Position numbers and translations under genes: made by a program. 25,174 nt of DNA. Origin: Candidatus Cloacimonadota bacterium (lineage in GTDB: Bacteria > Cloacimonadota > Cloacimonadia > Cloacimonadales > Cloacimonadaceae). The stretch spans positions 1 through 25,174 of the forward strand of contig JAEWNJ010000055.1 in assembly GCA_023392795.1 (NCBI GenBank). Direction: 5' to 3'. Positions 16,101 through 22,715 of the stretch are shown one piece after another. Under the pieces are notes generated by a model that made no database searches, was not told the origin of the DNA, and saw nothing but the letters and a program-made list of their open reading frames with translations. How positions within the stretch are numbered: position 1 is the first letter of the stretch; each line of letters begins with the position of its first letter.

Positions 16101-18812
16101 GGGAATCAAGAATGGACATATGATTACCCATTTTGGACTTACAGCACTACAGGAACGACACGCACAAGACAGAATCACAGTGATACTACACAGCCCACAT
16201 CATTGACTGCAAGTACTAACCTGCCAAACCTTAAGCTCCGAATCTATCAAAGCGATCCTGCCCCTGCTGCTGGAATTGCCGTAAGCCCATCCTCGATCTC
16301 TGAAGCAGTTAACAGCGGTAACAGCATATCAAGACAGATCACCATCAGCAATACCGGATCAGCTGATTTGATCTGGAGTATTCCGGAGCGAAACACGGCA
16401 ACAAGAAACATAGCCGGATCCACTCTAAGCAGCGATGTGAGTTCTTACACTCCGGGCAGCAATGCTACCTGGATTCTGTCGGTGACTAACGCCAGCCCGG
16501 ATAGCGAATGGATCAGAGACATCGATATCGCATTCCCTGCGACCGTAACAGTGAATAGCGTAAGTAGCTTTACCGGTGGAGCTTATCCCTTGACTGCGAG
16601 CCCACAAAGCGGAACCGGAGTAACCATAAACTGGCATTACTCCGACTCCGATAATTTTGGTGGAATCTACCCAAATCAGACTGCCATAGCTACAGTAAAC
16701 TTGAGCATTCCGGCTTCAGCTTCCGGTAATCTCAACCTGCCCTGGATCATCTCCTGTGACGATTACGGTTCAGATCCACATAGCATTTCTGGTACTTTGG
16801 TCTTCACTCTGATCGGAGATCCTCAACCCACAGATTGGTACAGCATCAATACCTATAGCGGTACCATCGCTCCCGCTGGCAATGCTGTGATCACAGTTCG
16901 GATGGATTCCGAAGGCCTTGCTGATGGCACATACAGCAGCAGTTTTACCATCAATTCCAATGCGCAAAACAATCCCAGCCTATCAGTGCCGCTTAGCCTA
17001 ACGGTTGAAACACCCATCAATCCCTACCCTGTAGACCCGCGTTTCGTAGCGGAGTGGGAGCCCGCCCAGGGGGCAATCGTCCGCTATCCCTTCGGTCAGC
17101 CCTATTCTCTTTTACAGGATCTGGCGGAAAACTCGCTACTCTATGTATTGGTAACTGAGACCCTCCAAAGCACAGCCCACGCCAATATGCAAGCCAATGG
17201 GATCGATATGGAAAACGTGCGTTACATCAATGCGCCCACGGACTCATACTGGATACGGGACTACGGCCCATGGAGCATCTTTGACGATGAATTGAATCTG
17301 CATCTGGTGGATTTTGCATACAACCGTCCACGTCCCAATGACGACGCCACTACCCCCATTGTCGCAGATTACCTGGATCTCGGGCTTTATGACCTGAATA
17401 TGAACCACACTGGCGGAAATGTCATGACCGACGGCATGGGTAAAGCGATGAGTACGGAGCTGGTACTATCGGAGAACAGCAGCCTCAGCCAGGCTGAGAT
17501 CAATCAGCGCTTCAGTAACGTTCTGGGCGTTACTGATTATCAGATCTATACTGATCCCACTGCTACCTACATCGATCACATCGATTGCTGGGCAAAGCTG
17601 CTGGATGTGGACAAAGTGATCATCCGCAGAGTGCCATCAAGCCACGCTCAATATGCCGCGATCGAAAACTCCGTGGCTCAATGGCAGGCCAAAACCAGCA
17701 GCTATGGCACGCCTTACCGCATCTTCCGCGTAGATACTCCCAATAACGAACCATATACCAATTCTTACATAATGAATGGCAATATCTACGTTCCCCAAAT
17801 GGGCACTGCCAATGACGCGGCAGCTCTGGCTGTATATCAAACAGCCATGCCGGGCTTTACCGTAAGGGGATACACTCACAGCAACTATCAATCTACCGAT
17901 GCCCTGCACTGCCGGATAAATACTATCTTCGACGATCAGATGATTGCCGTACGTCACACCCCCATCGATGATCTGACTTCCTATCAGGAATACATCCTGA
18001 CGGTGGAGATCGACCACCACAACTCTCTGAATGCTGAAACCAGTTTCATCGCCTGGAGCACCTCATCCAGCGGTCCCTGGCAGCAGAGCAGCCTCAGCCA
18101 TATCAGCGGATCTACCTATAGCGCCAGCTTTACCAGCCCGGCGCATCTGCAGAGTGTTTACTACTGGATTCAAGCCACGGATACTACCGGCAGAAGCACA
18201 AAGTTACCCCTTTGTGGCGCGCTTGATCCCTTCGTAGCTAATGTGACAGTGGCAAACCCCAATCTGCCCAATTGGACTCCTGTCAGCTATCCCAATCCTC
18301 CTGCCACCATCCATGCTCAAATCAGCTTCTTCGGCAATCCTGCCCTCGAAGGCGACTTGGTGGGAGCTTTCGTAAATGGTGAATGCCGCGGAACCGGAGT
18401 GGTGAGCGCACAGCGCAACGGCTATGTGACTATGCAGGTGCAGCTTGCAGCTTCCGGTGAGACAGTGAACTTCAGGATCTTCAGCCAAGCTGATGGCCAG
18501 GCCTATGATACCGATCTGGTGATCAATCCCGCATTGGGCGAGACCATTGGCGAAGACAGCCCGGTGACCTTGGTCTTCACTCTGGATAAACCCGTAGTCA
18601 GCATCAATCAGGATGGCTCAAACCTCGTGCTGAGCTGGCCGGAAGTCACCAATGCCGATGGCTACCAGATCCTGGCTGCGCATAGTCCTGATGGAGAGTT
18701 TAGCGTGATCAGTACCATTACTGGAACTTCATATCAGATTAACGCAACCGAGCTCAAAGGCTTCTTCAAAGTGATTGCCCTCAAAGGAAATCGCTTGCAG
18801 CTTAGATACTAA
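13110..18812 (+). CDS. Secreted gingipain (C25)-peptidylarginine deiminase (PPAD) fusion protein
   Basis: A 1900-residue protein with signal peptide (1-22) and gingipain-type propeptide (to about 228). The C25 domain (about 229-560) closely resembles Arg-gingipain RgpB: GDNGESD with Asp384 (S1-pocket position), NYVGHGS with His432, VDVACVNGNF with Cys465, and ASTINQSW. After an Ig-like domain come two CARDB-like domains (about 650-875), a Tyr/Ser-rich sandwich (875-1055) and a BACON-like stretch. Residues about 1303-1620 are a PPAD-type deiminase of the guanidino-modifying superfamily: SYWIRDYGPW (Trp1381, Asp1384), NRPRPND (Arg1406, Arg1408), HTGGN, YIDHIDC (His1490, Asp1492), PYTNS (Asn1551) and TDALHCR (Cys1601). 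An Ig-like domain follows, as in PPAD, then two further beta domains ending FFKVIALKGNRLQLRY. The chain should cut after Arg and convert the new C-terminal Arg to citrulline, releasing ammonia. No type IX sorting domain is evident. Confidence 0.93.
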   Translation: MNRYLLILTLLLLTCGLPGLTMSVAPGGNTIELVSSSPAETVLKYHIATFETEQIQIAGQTWHHISLPDEGHLQLKGEPQLPVVNRSIIIDGKARMKLEVYDVEYTDLKLAVAPSKGVITRDIDPKSVPYEFGTSYLSDSFYPSDIATLSDPYILRDFRGITVQTTPFAYKADTQTLRVYTTYKVRVYSDGIDTVNTLNQSRESVSRSFSPLYQNHFVNWPGYRYTPVDDSYGKLLVVCHSSFMTAIQPWVNWKRQKGIETELVEWSTIGTTAAQLQTYIQNKYNQDNSLTFVQLVGDAPQIPSLSSGGGGSDPTFSLVAGSDNYPDIFIGRFSAQTLADLSPQINRSIAYERDATTTDTWLSQAMGIASNEGGGSQGDNGESDIAHMNNIRSDLLGYGYTSVDQIYDPGASAATVSANVNAGRGFINYVGHGSDTAWSTTGFSVTNATALTNGYKSPFIVDVACVNGNFVSMTCFAEGWMRSSNGGAITIYASTINQSWNSPMRAQDEITDLWVTETKSTAGGFYYSGSCKMMDIYGTDGVNMFKTWHIFGDASLMARSKTPLPMTVTHPNQIIIGASSMNISTGVTNALVSLTYNNQIYARGFTGSSGSISLPLNNMPAGSITYTLTVTAHNRVTYIGEVQQIPGTGPYVVVQNTQYSDSNNNSPEYGDSASYSVSFQNIGAAAANSLSASLSTTTPGISITDANEALGNLVAGATITRNNAFAFNIANNIADGTVAAFTITMTSGTNSWEHNFNLPISAPALAFGNVTISDPGGNNNGSLDPGETVTVTMPILNEGGAASPNGIATLTSPTTGITINTGSANFSAIAANGSGNASFSVSASGSLPQGSLANLSFLVTAGAYTVNQNISLEVGAPEEVTIGSGTSTQTYPLDRYYNYSGHEAIYLASEIATTGSISAIGYYKASGTDTNPIAPVNIYMKHTSATTLSTGNYSTAGYTLVYSGSFPNTAASGWMEVELDNRFEYDGSSNLSILIVKGNQEWTYDYPFWTYSTTGTTRTRQNHSDTTQPTSLTASTNLPNLKLRIYQSDPAPAAGIAVSPSSISEAVNSGNSISRQITISNTGSADLIWSIPERNTATRNIAGSTLSSDVSSYTPGSNATWILSVTNASPDSEWIRDIDIAFPATVTVNSVSSFTGGAYPLTASPQSGTGVTINWHYSDSDNFGGIYPNQTAIATVNLSIPASASGNLNLPWIISCDDYGSDPHSISGTLVFTLIGDPQPTDWYSINTYSGTIAPAGNAVITVRMDSEGLADGTYSSSFTINSNAQNNPSLSVPLSLTVETPINPYPVDPRFVAEWEPAQGAIVRYPFGQPYSLLQDLAENSLLYVLVTETLQSTAHANMQANGIDMENVRYINAPTDSYWIRDYGPWSIFDDELNLHLVDFAYNRPRPNDDATTPIVADYLDLGLYDLNMNHTGGNVMTDGMGKAMSTELVLSENSSLSQAEINQRFSNVLGVTDYQIYTDPTATYIDHIDCWAKLLDVDKVIIRRVPSSHAQYAAIENSVAQWQAKTSSYGTPYRIFRVDTPNNEPYTNSYIMNGNIYVPQMGTANDAAALAVYQTAMPGFTVRGYTHSNYQSTDALHCRINTIFDDQMIAVRHTPIDDLTSYQEYILTVEIDHHNSLNAETSFIAWSTSSSGPWQQSSLSHISGSTYSASFTSPAHLQSVYYWIQATDTTGRSTKLPLCGALDPFVANVTVANPNLPNWTPVSYPNPPATIHAQISFFGNPALEGDLVGAFVNGECRGTGVVSAQRNGYVTMQVQLAASGETVNFRIFSQADGQAYDTDLVINPALGETIGEDSPVTLVFTLDKPVVSINQDGSNLVLSWPEVTNADGYQILAAHSPDGEFSVISTITGTSYQINATELKGFFKVIALKGNRLQLRY

Positions 18813-18831
18813 GCTAAAGCTGGAAGATATG

Positions 18832-18857
18832 AAAAACCCCGCTCCGGTGGGGTTTTT
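18832..18857 (+). terminator. Intrinsic terminator after the gingipain-PPAD gene
   Basis: A 9-bp stem (AAAAACCCC at 18832-18840 with GGGGTTTTT at 18849-18857) and 8-nt loop ends in a T-tract, 20 bases past the stop codon. The A/T tails on both sides would let it work in either direction. It separates the fusion gene from hydE. Confidence 0.92.
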
Positions 18858-18907
18858 CCTTGCCCATAAACCTGCAGCCAAATATCTTGTTCTCAAGAGG
18901 TAAATAC

Positions 18908-19954
18908 ATGCGTCCTGATAAACAAGAATTGATCAAGATGCTCAGCATCACCAATGAGGCTGAGCTGCAAGAACTATACACCCAAGCTTATGAGATCAAG
19001 AAAGCCACGGTGGGCACTAAGGTCTATTTCCGTGGGATTATAGAGCTGAGCAACATCTGTAGTAAAAACTGCTATTACTGCGGCATTCGCAGTGGTAATC
19101 CGGAGTTCCAGCGTTACACGATATCCCTCGAGGAAGCCCTGGCAGAGGCGAAATGGTGTTATGAACAGCATTACGGCAGCCTGGTGATTCAAGCGGGAGA
19201 ACGTACAGACAAAGCCTGGGTGGATCTTGTCAGTGATCTGATCCGCGGCATTAAACAGCTCTCCGGGGGCAAATTGGGCATCACCCTTTCTTTGGGCGAA
19301 CAGAGCGAGGAAGTGTACGCGCGTTGGTTTGAGGATGGGGCTCATCGCTATCTGTTGCGTATCGAGACCACCAATCCCGAGCTATACAAGACTTTACATC
19401 CCGCCGATCACAGCTTTGAATACCGCAAAAACTGCCTGAAGCTACTTAGAAAAGTGGGCTATCAGGTCGGTACCGGAGTGATGGTAGGTCTGCCGGGGCA
19501 GACCATAAACGACATCGCCAATGACATCCTCTTTTTCTATGATGAGGATGTGGATATGCTGGGGATGGGACCCTATATTCCGCATCACGGTACGCCCCTG
19601 GCTCATCTGGAGGAAGGCTTTGATGGAGACACTGCCCTCAAGATGGGTCTGAAGATGATCGCCGTATGCCGCATCGCTCTGAGAGATGTGAACATCGCCA
19701 CCACCACAGCCTTGCAGGCTCTGCATCCTGAAGGACGCGAAATGGGGCTGCTGGCAGGCGCTAATGTATTGATGCCCAATATCACCGACACCAAATACCG
19801 CGAGGGCTATCAGCTTTACGAGGGTAAACCCTGCATGGATGAAAACGCCGATCAATGTGTCGGCTGCCTCACCCGCAGGATTGCTTCCATCGGCGAAACG
19901 ATTGGCTTTGATGAATGGGGAGATTCCAAACACTATTATAAAAGGACGGATTAA
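18908..19954 (+). CDS. hydE: [FeFe]-hydrogenase H-cluster radical SAM maturase HydE
   Basis: HydE is a cytoplasmic radical S-adenosylmethionine enzyme that acts with HydG and HydF in building the 2Fe subcluster of [FeFe] hydrogenases. The frame is open from a TTG at 18860, but AAGAGG seven bases before the ATG at 18908 sets the start, giving 348 residues, the usual size. The radical SAM motif is Cys51-x3-Cys55-x2-Cys58 within FRGIIELSNICSKNCYYCG, a HydE signature that separates it from BioB. The second-cluster cysteines Cys309-x7-Cys317-x2-Cys320 near the C-terminus have the spacing of Thermotoga maritima HydE. GVMVGLPGQT and GMGPYIPHHGTPL are further family motifs. hydF, hydG and hydrogenase genes are not in the window. 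It overlaps the Sel1-repeat gene by one base (TAATG), so the two are co-transcribed. Confidence 0.95.
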   Translation: MRPDKQELIKMLSITNEAELQELYTQAYEIKKATVGTKVYFRGIIELSNICSKNCYYCGIRSGNPEFQRYTISLEEALAEAKWCYEQHYGSLVIQAGERTDKAWVDLVSDLIRGIKQLSGGKLGITLSLGEQSEEVYARWFEDGAHRYLLRIETTNPELYKTLHPADHSFEYRKNCLKLLRKVGYQVGTGVMVGLPGQTINDIANDILFFYDEDVDMLGMGPYIPHHGTPLAHLEEGFDGDTALKMGLKMIAVCRIALRDVNIATTTALQALHPEGREMGLLAGANVLMPNITDTKYREGYQLYEGKPCMDENADQCVGCLTRRIASIGETIGFDEWGDSKHYYKRTD

Positions 19955-20814
19955 TGAAACTAACTCACTACCTGTTGCTAATATTTATGCTGACGATCAG
20001 TCTCAACCTCTCCGCTTTTGACTACTGGGAAGCGGATCGCGAGGAACTGCTTACCTTAAGTGAAGAAGGCGAAGTGGAAGCAATCTATGTACTGGGCATT
20101 TATGCTCAGGAAGAAGAGGACTTTGTTGCGGCCGAAAAGTGGTTTCTGAAAGCTGCTGAACTCGATAATGATCTGGCGCACTTTGAGCTGGCTAAGATGC
20201 ACCTCAAAAAGCAGTTGGAACGCTCCAGCATCGATTCTGCCCTCAAGCACTTTGAAAGGGCAGGAGAACTGGGCTACTGTGAAGCTTACTACAATCTGGC
20301 AAAGCTTTACCACGAGGGGAAATTGGTAGAGCAGGACATTCAAAAGGCAGTGAAATATTACAAACTTGCCGATAACGAAATCTCCACCATCTGTTTGGGT
20401 GAGCTTTATGCCGACAATCTGGTGGAGGGGCAGACCCCGGAAGATACTTTTTACTGGATTCAACAACTTAGTTACAGCATCCCGGAAAGCAATTGCCTGA
20501 TCATCGCCGGCTACTATGCCACCGGATATGGCACAGAAAAGAACATGCAGGAAGCCCTGGATTGGTATGGCCGGGCGGCTATGTTCCAGAAAGTGCCGGA
20601 AGCCTTTGAACTCGCCATCCTCTGCCATGAAGGCAGCGAAGTGACGCAAGACCCGGAACTTGCCTACTTCTGGGCGCTGATGGCAGAGCAGACAAATGAG
20701 CGGGACAACCCCAAACTAAAAGAGCTGATGGCCACTTTGGAAGCCAGCCTGGATGAAGACACGCGTGGCTCCATCCGGGAAAATGTGCAGGAAATGCAGA
20801 AAAGGTGGTTCTGA
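19954..20814 (+). CDS. Exported Sel1-like repeat (TPR-type) protein
   Basis: A 286-residue protein with a signal peptide (MKLTHYLLLIFMLTISLNLS, cleavage near SAF-DYW). The rest is made of Sel1-like alpha-alpha repeats: AIYVLGIYAQEEEDFVAAEK, AHFELAKMHLKK, CEAYYNLAKLYHEG with DIQKAVKYYKLA, and CLIIAGYYATGYGTEKNMQE followed by ALDWYGRAA, each carrying the A...LG/LA..Y..G pattern. Such repeats form a superhelix that binds partner proteins. It is probably periplasmic. Its start codon shares one base with the hydE stop, but no functional link to hydrogenase maturation is obvious; the pairing may simply be transcriptional. The region after its stop contains no clear terminator before the hairpin array. 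Confidence 0.88.
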   Translation: MKLTHYLLLIFMLTISLNLSAFDYWEADREELLTLSEEGEVEAIYVLGIYAQEEEDFVAAEKWFLKAAELDNDLAHFELAKMHLKKQLERSSIDSALKHFERAGELGYCEAYYNLAKLYHEGKLVEQDIQKAVKYYKLADNEISTICLGELYADNLVEGQTPEDTFYWIQQLSYSIPESNCLIIAGYYATGYGTEKNMQEALDWYGRAAMFQKVPEAFELAILCHEGSEVTQDPELAYFWALMAEQTNERDNPKLKELMATLEASLDEDTRGSIRENVQEMQKRWF

Positions 20815-20956
20815 GTTTATGCATCTCACTCTTCACTCCCCCAATCCTGCTGAAGTCAATGCTGCCCATAGTTGAATGGCATGCAAGAGATTACAGCTAA
20901 ACCGACATATGTCTGGCATGTGCTAAAAGTTCTAGCGGCATTAACTCCAAAGGACA
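20815..20956. other. Intergenic spacer without evident gene
   Basis: Nothing convincing is seen between the Sel1-repeat gene and the hairpin array. A frame from 20872 to 21171 exists but is largely made of the array and is not believed. Confidence 0.5.
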
Positions 20957-21109
20957 CCTATTTCGTTATCCGGTCACTCCATTTCGCCGAAGGCCCATCT
21001 CGCTGCGAAGCAGCCCATTTCGTGCCGCAGGCACCCATTTCGCCGAAGGCCTATTTCGTACGAAGTACCCATTTCGTGCCGCAGGCACCCATTTCGCTGC
21101 GAAGCAGCC
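20957..21109 (+). repeat. Tandem array of GNA-triloop mini-hairpins (array 1)
   Basis: After one degenerate unit (20957-20979), seven units follow without gaps: 20980-20995, 20996-21015, 21016-21035, 21036-21051, 21052-21069, 21070-21089 and 21090-21109. Each reads YATYTC, a stem, a GAA or GCA loop, the complementary stem, then C. Stems are GCC/GGC, GCTGC/GCAGC, GTGCC/GGCAC, GCC/GGC, GTAC/GTAC, GTGCC/GGCAC and GCTGC/GCAGC. Stem sequence and length (3-5 bp) vary but pairing is always perfect, and the loop is always closed by a C-G pair. A decaying copy follows to about 21118. There are no spacers of the CRISPR kind. Confidence 0.9.
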
Positions 21110-21162
21110 GAAGCAGCCCTTTTCTCTTGACGAAAACTCGCCTTCTCACGAGCGTGGAAAAA

Positions 21163-21177
21163 CGTGGATAATCCACG
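21163..21177. promoter_or_regulatory. 15-bp palindrome upstream of ybaB
   Basis: CGTGGAT-A-ATCCACG is a perfect 7-bp inverted repeat around one base, 26 bases before the ybaB start. A half-site CGTGGA also occurs at 21153-21158. It contains TTATCCACG on the minus strand, eight of nine to a DnaA box. It may be an operator or a DnaA site controlling the ybaB-recR operon. Confidence 0.45.
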
Positions 21178-21203
21178 ATACTAATATTTGCAAGGAGTCC
21201 TCC

Positions 21204-21527
21204 ATGTTACCAGGCGGAAAGAATATGAACCAATTGATGAAGCAAGCGCAGAAGATGCAGCAAGAAATGATGAAATCACAACAAGAGCTGGAGAGCAAAG
21301 TGTTTGAAGTAAGCTCCGGCGGCGGTATGGTCAATATCGGAATGACCGGATCCTACGAAGTGAAGAGCATCAAGATCGATCCCGAAGCGGTGGATCCAGA
21401 AGATGTGGAAATGCTGGAAGATCTGATCCTGGCAGCGCTGCAGGAAGCTCATAAACAGGTGGCAGAAGCCAGTAACGACATCATGGGCAAACTCACCGGC
21501 GGCATGAAGATACCCGGACTCTTTTAA
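21204..21527 (+). CDS. ybaB: YbaB/EbfC family nucleoid-associated protein
   Basis: A 107-residue small DNA-binding protein. The N-terminal part is a Gln/Met/Lys-rich helix (MNQLMKQAQKMQQEMMKSQQ), followed by the family strand segment VFEVSSGGGMVNIGMTGSYE and the IDPEAVDPEDVEMLEDLILA helix, ending in a GMKIPGLF tail; the usual length is about 105. Dimers bind DNA as tweezers and contribute to nucleoid structure. AAGGAG precedes the ATG. It lies four bases upstream of recR, the conserved ybaB-recR arrangement. In many bacteria dnaX comes first; here dnaX is absent and the hairpin array takes that place. Confidence 0.95.
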   Translation: MLPGGKNMNQLMKQAQKMQQEMMKSQQELESKVFEVSSGGGMVNIGMTGSYEVKSIKIDPEAVDPEDVEMLEDLILAALQEAHKQVAEASNDIMGKLTGGMKIPGLF

Positions 21528-21531
21528 GAAC

Positions 21532-22128
21532 ATGCAAATCTCCGAACATCTGGAAAAGCTGATCGATAGCCTTTCCCGCTTCCCCGGCATCGGGAAAAAG
21601 ACAGCCGGACGCTTGGCCTGGCATATCGTTAGCTCGGATAAAAACTTCGCCAGACAACTGGCAGAAAATATCAGCACTGCCGTGGAGGCCTTTCGCCCCT
21701 GCAGCCTATGCAATATGCTGTCGGAAAGCGATCCCTGCCCCATCTGCGCTTCTCGCGACCGGGAACACGATAGTATCTGCGTGGTGGAAAACAGCGCCGA
21801 TGTTCAGATTATCGAAAACATCAATGAGTACCGTGGATTGTACTTTGTGCTGGGGCACCTGCTCTCCCCCATCGACGGCATCGGCCCCGATGAGATCAAT
21901 ACTCCCCTGCTACTCAAGCGCATTGAAGAAATTCGCCCAAGTGAGATCATTCTGGCTCTCATCCCTTCCGCGGAAGGTGAAGCTACCATGCATTACATCT
22001 GGGAAATCCTGAAGGACCGGAAGCTGAAGATCACTCGCCTCTCCACCGGCCTGCCCTTTGGCGGTGATCTGGAATACAGCTCATCCAGCACGCTCAGAAG
22101 TGCCTGGCAGAGGCGTTACGGCATCTAG
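21532..22128 (+). CDS. recR: Recombination mediator protein RecR
   Basis: RecR works with RecO (and RecF) to load RecA at gaps in single-stranded DNA. This 198-residue protein is the normal length. In order it shows a helix-hairpin-helix (RFPGIGKKTAGRLAWHI, about 16-32), a Cys4 zinc finger (Cys57-x2-Cys60-x8-Cys69-x2-Cys72), a Toprim domain (about 79-175) starting at SICVVENSADVQIIE, and the conserved C-terminal STGLPFGGDLEY segment. It starts four bases after ybaB and ends two bases before ribE, inside one tightly packed operon. Confidence 0.97.
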   Translation: MQISEHLEKLIDSLSRFPGIGKKTAGRLAWHIVSSDKNFARQLAENISTAVEAFRPCSLCNMLSESDPCPICASRDREHDSICVVENSADVQIIENINEYRGLYFVLGHLLSPIDGIGPDEINTPLLLKRIEEIRPSEIILALIPSAEGEATMHYIWEILKDRKLKITRLSTGLPFGGDLEYSSSSTLRSAWQRRYGI

Positions 22129-22130
22129 CG

Positions 22131-22715
22131 ATGTTTACCGGAATCATTGAAGCCACTCAGCCAGTAATTAGTATCAGGATCGACAAGGGCAGCCGCATCG
22201 TCCAGATTGCCCGGCCTGAGATCTATGACGACATCAAGATCGGCTCCAGTATTGCCTGCAATGGCATTTGTCTAACCGTGCTGCAGTTTGACCGGCGTAG
22301 CTTTGATGTGCAGGTTATGCACGAAACCCTCTCCAAGACCAACGCCGGAGCCTGGAAACCCGGAGATATTTTGAATCTGGAGCGGGCACTGAAGCTTGGA
22401 GACCGGCTGGATGGACACTGGGTAATGGGACACGTGGATCGCTGCGTGAAACTATTGCGCAAGGAACAGCGGGGTACTACGGCATACTACCATTTTGAGT
22501 TTCCGGCTCAGGACCGTAAATACCTGATCCCGCAAGGATCTATCTGCATCGACGGAACCAGTCTGACGATTGCCGAGTTAAATTCCCGTGATTTTGCCGT
22601 TGCTCTGATCCTGCATACTTTGGACAATACCCGCCTCAGCACGCTCAGCAGCGGCGCATCGGTAAACCTGGAATATGATGCCCTGGGGAAATACATTTTG
22701 CAGAAGGATTTATGA
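22131..22715 (+). CDS. ribE: Riboflavin synthase, alpha subunit
   Basis: It dismutates two 6,7-dimethyl-8-ribityllumazine molecules to riboflavin in the cytoplasm, the last step of riboflavin synthesis. The 194-residue chain has the two lumazine-binding halves: MFTGIIEA at the N-terminus with SIACNGICLTV and VMHETLSKTN, then the second half from about 95 with LDGHWVMGHVD, PQGSICIDGTSLTIAE and HTLDNTRLS. It is full length. It is not in a rib cluster; it sits in the ybaB-recR operon, two bases after recR, and overlaps the next gene by four bases (ATGA). No FMN riboswitch was seen upstream. Confidence 0.97.
   Translation: MFTGIIEATQPVISIRIDKGSRIVQIARPEIYDDIKIGSSIACNGICLTVLQFDRRSFDVQVMHETLSKTNAGAWKPGDILNLERALKLGDRLDGHWVMGHVDRCVKLLRKEQRGTTAYYHFEFPAQDRKYLIPQGSICIDGTSLTIAELNSRDFAVALILHTLDNTRLSTLSSGASVNLEYDALGKYILQKDL

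Noticed and set aside
18860..18907. Upstream TTG start for hydE
   Set aside because: It would begin right after the terminator hairpin and has no ribosome site, while AAGAGG is well placed for the ATG at 18908.
20957..21109. CRISPR array
   Set aside because: Units are only 16-20 bases with no unique spacers, the variable part is self-complementary, and no cas genes are near.
20872..21171. Plus-strand open frame of 99 residues
   Set aside because: Most of it is the mini-hairpin array read as protein; units of 16, 18 and 20 bases shift the frame, and no ribosome site is seen.
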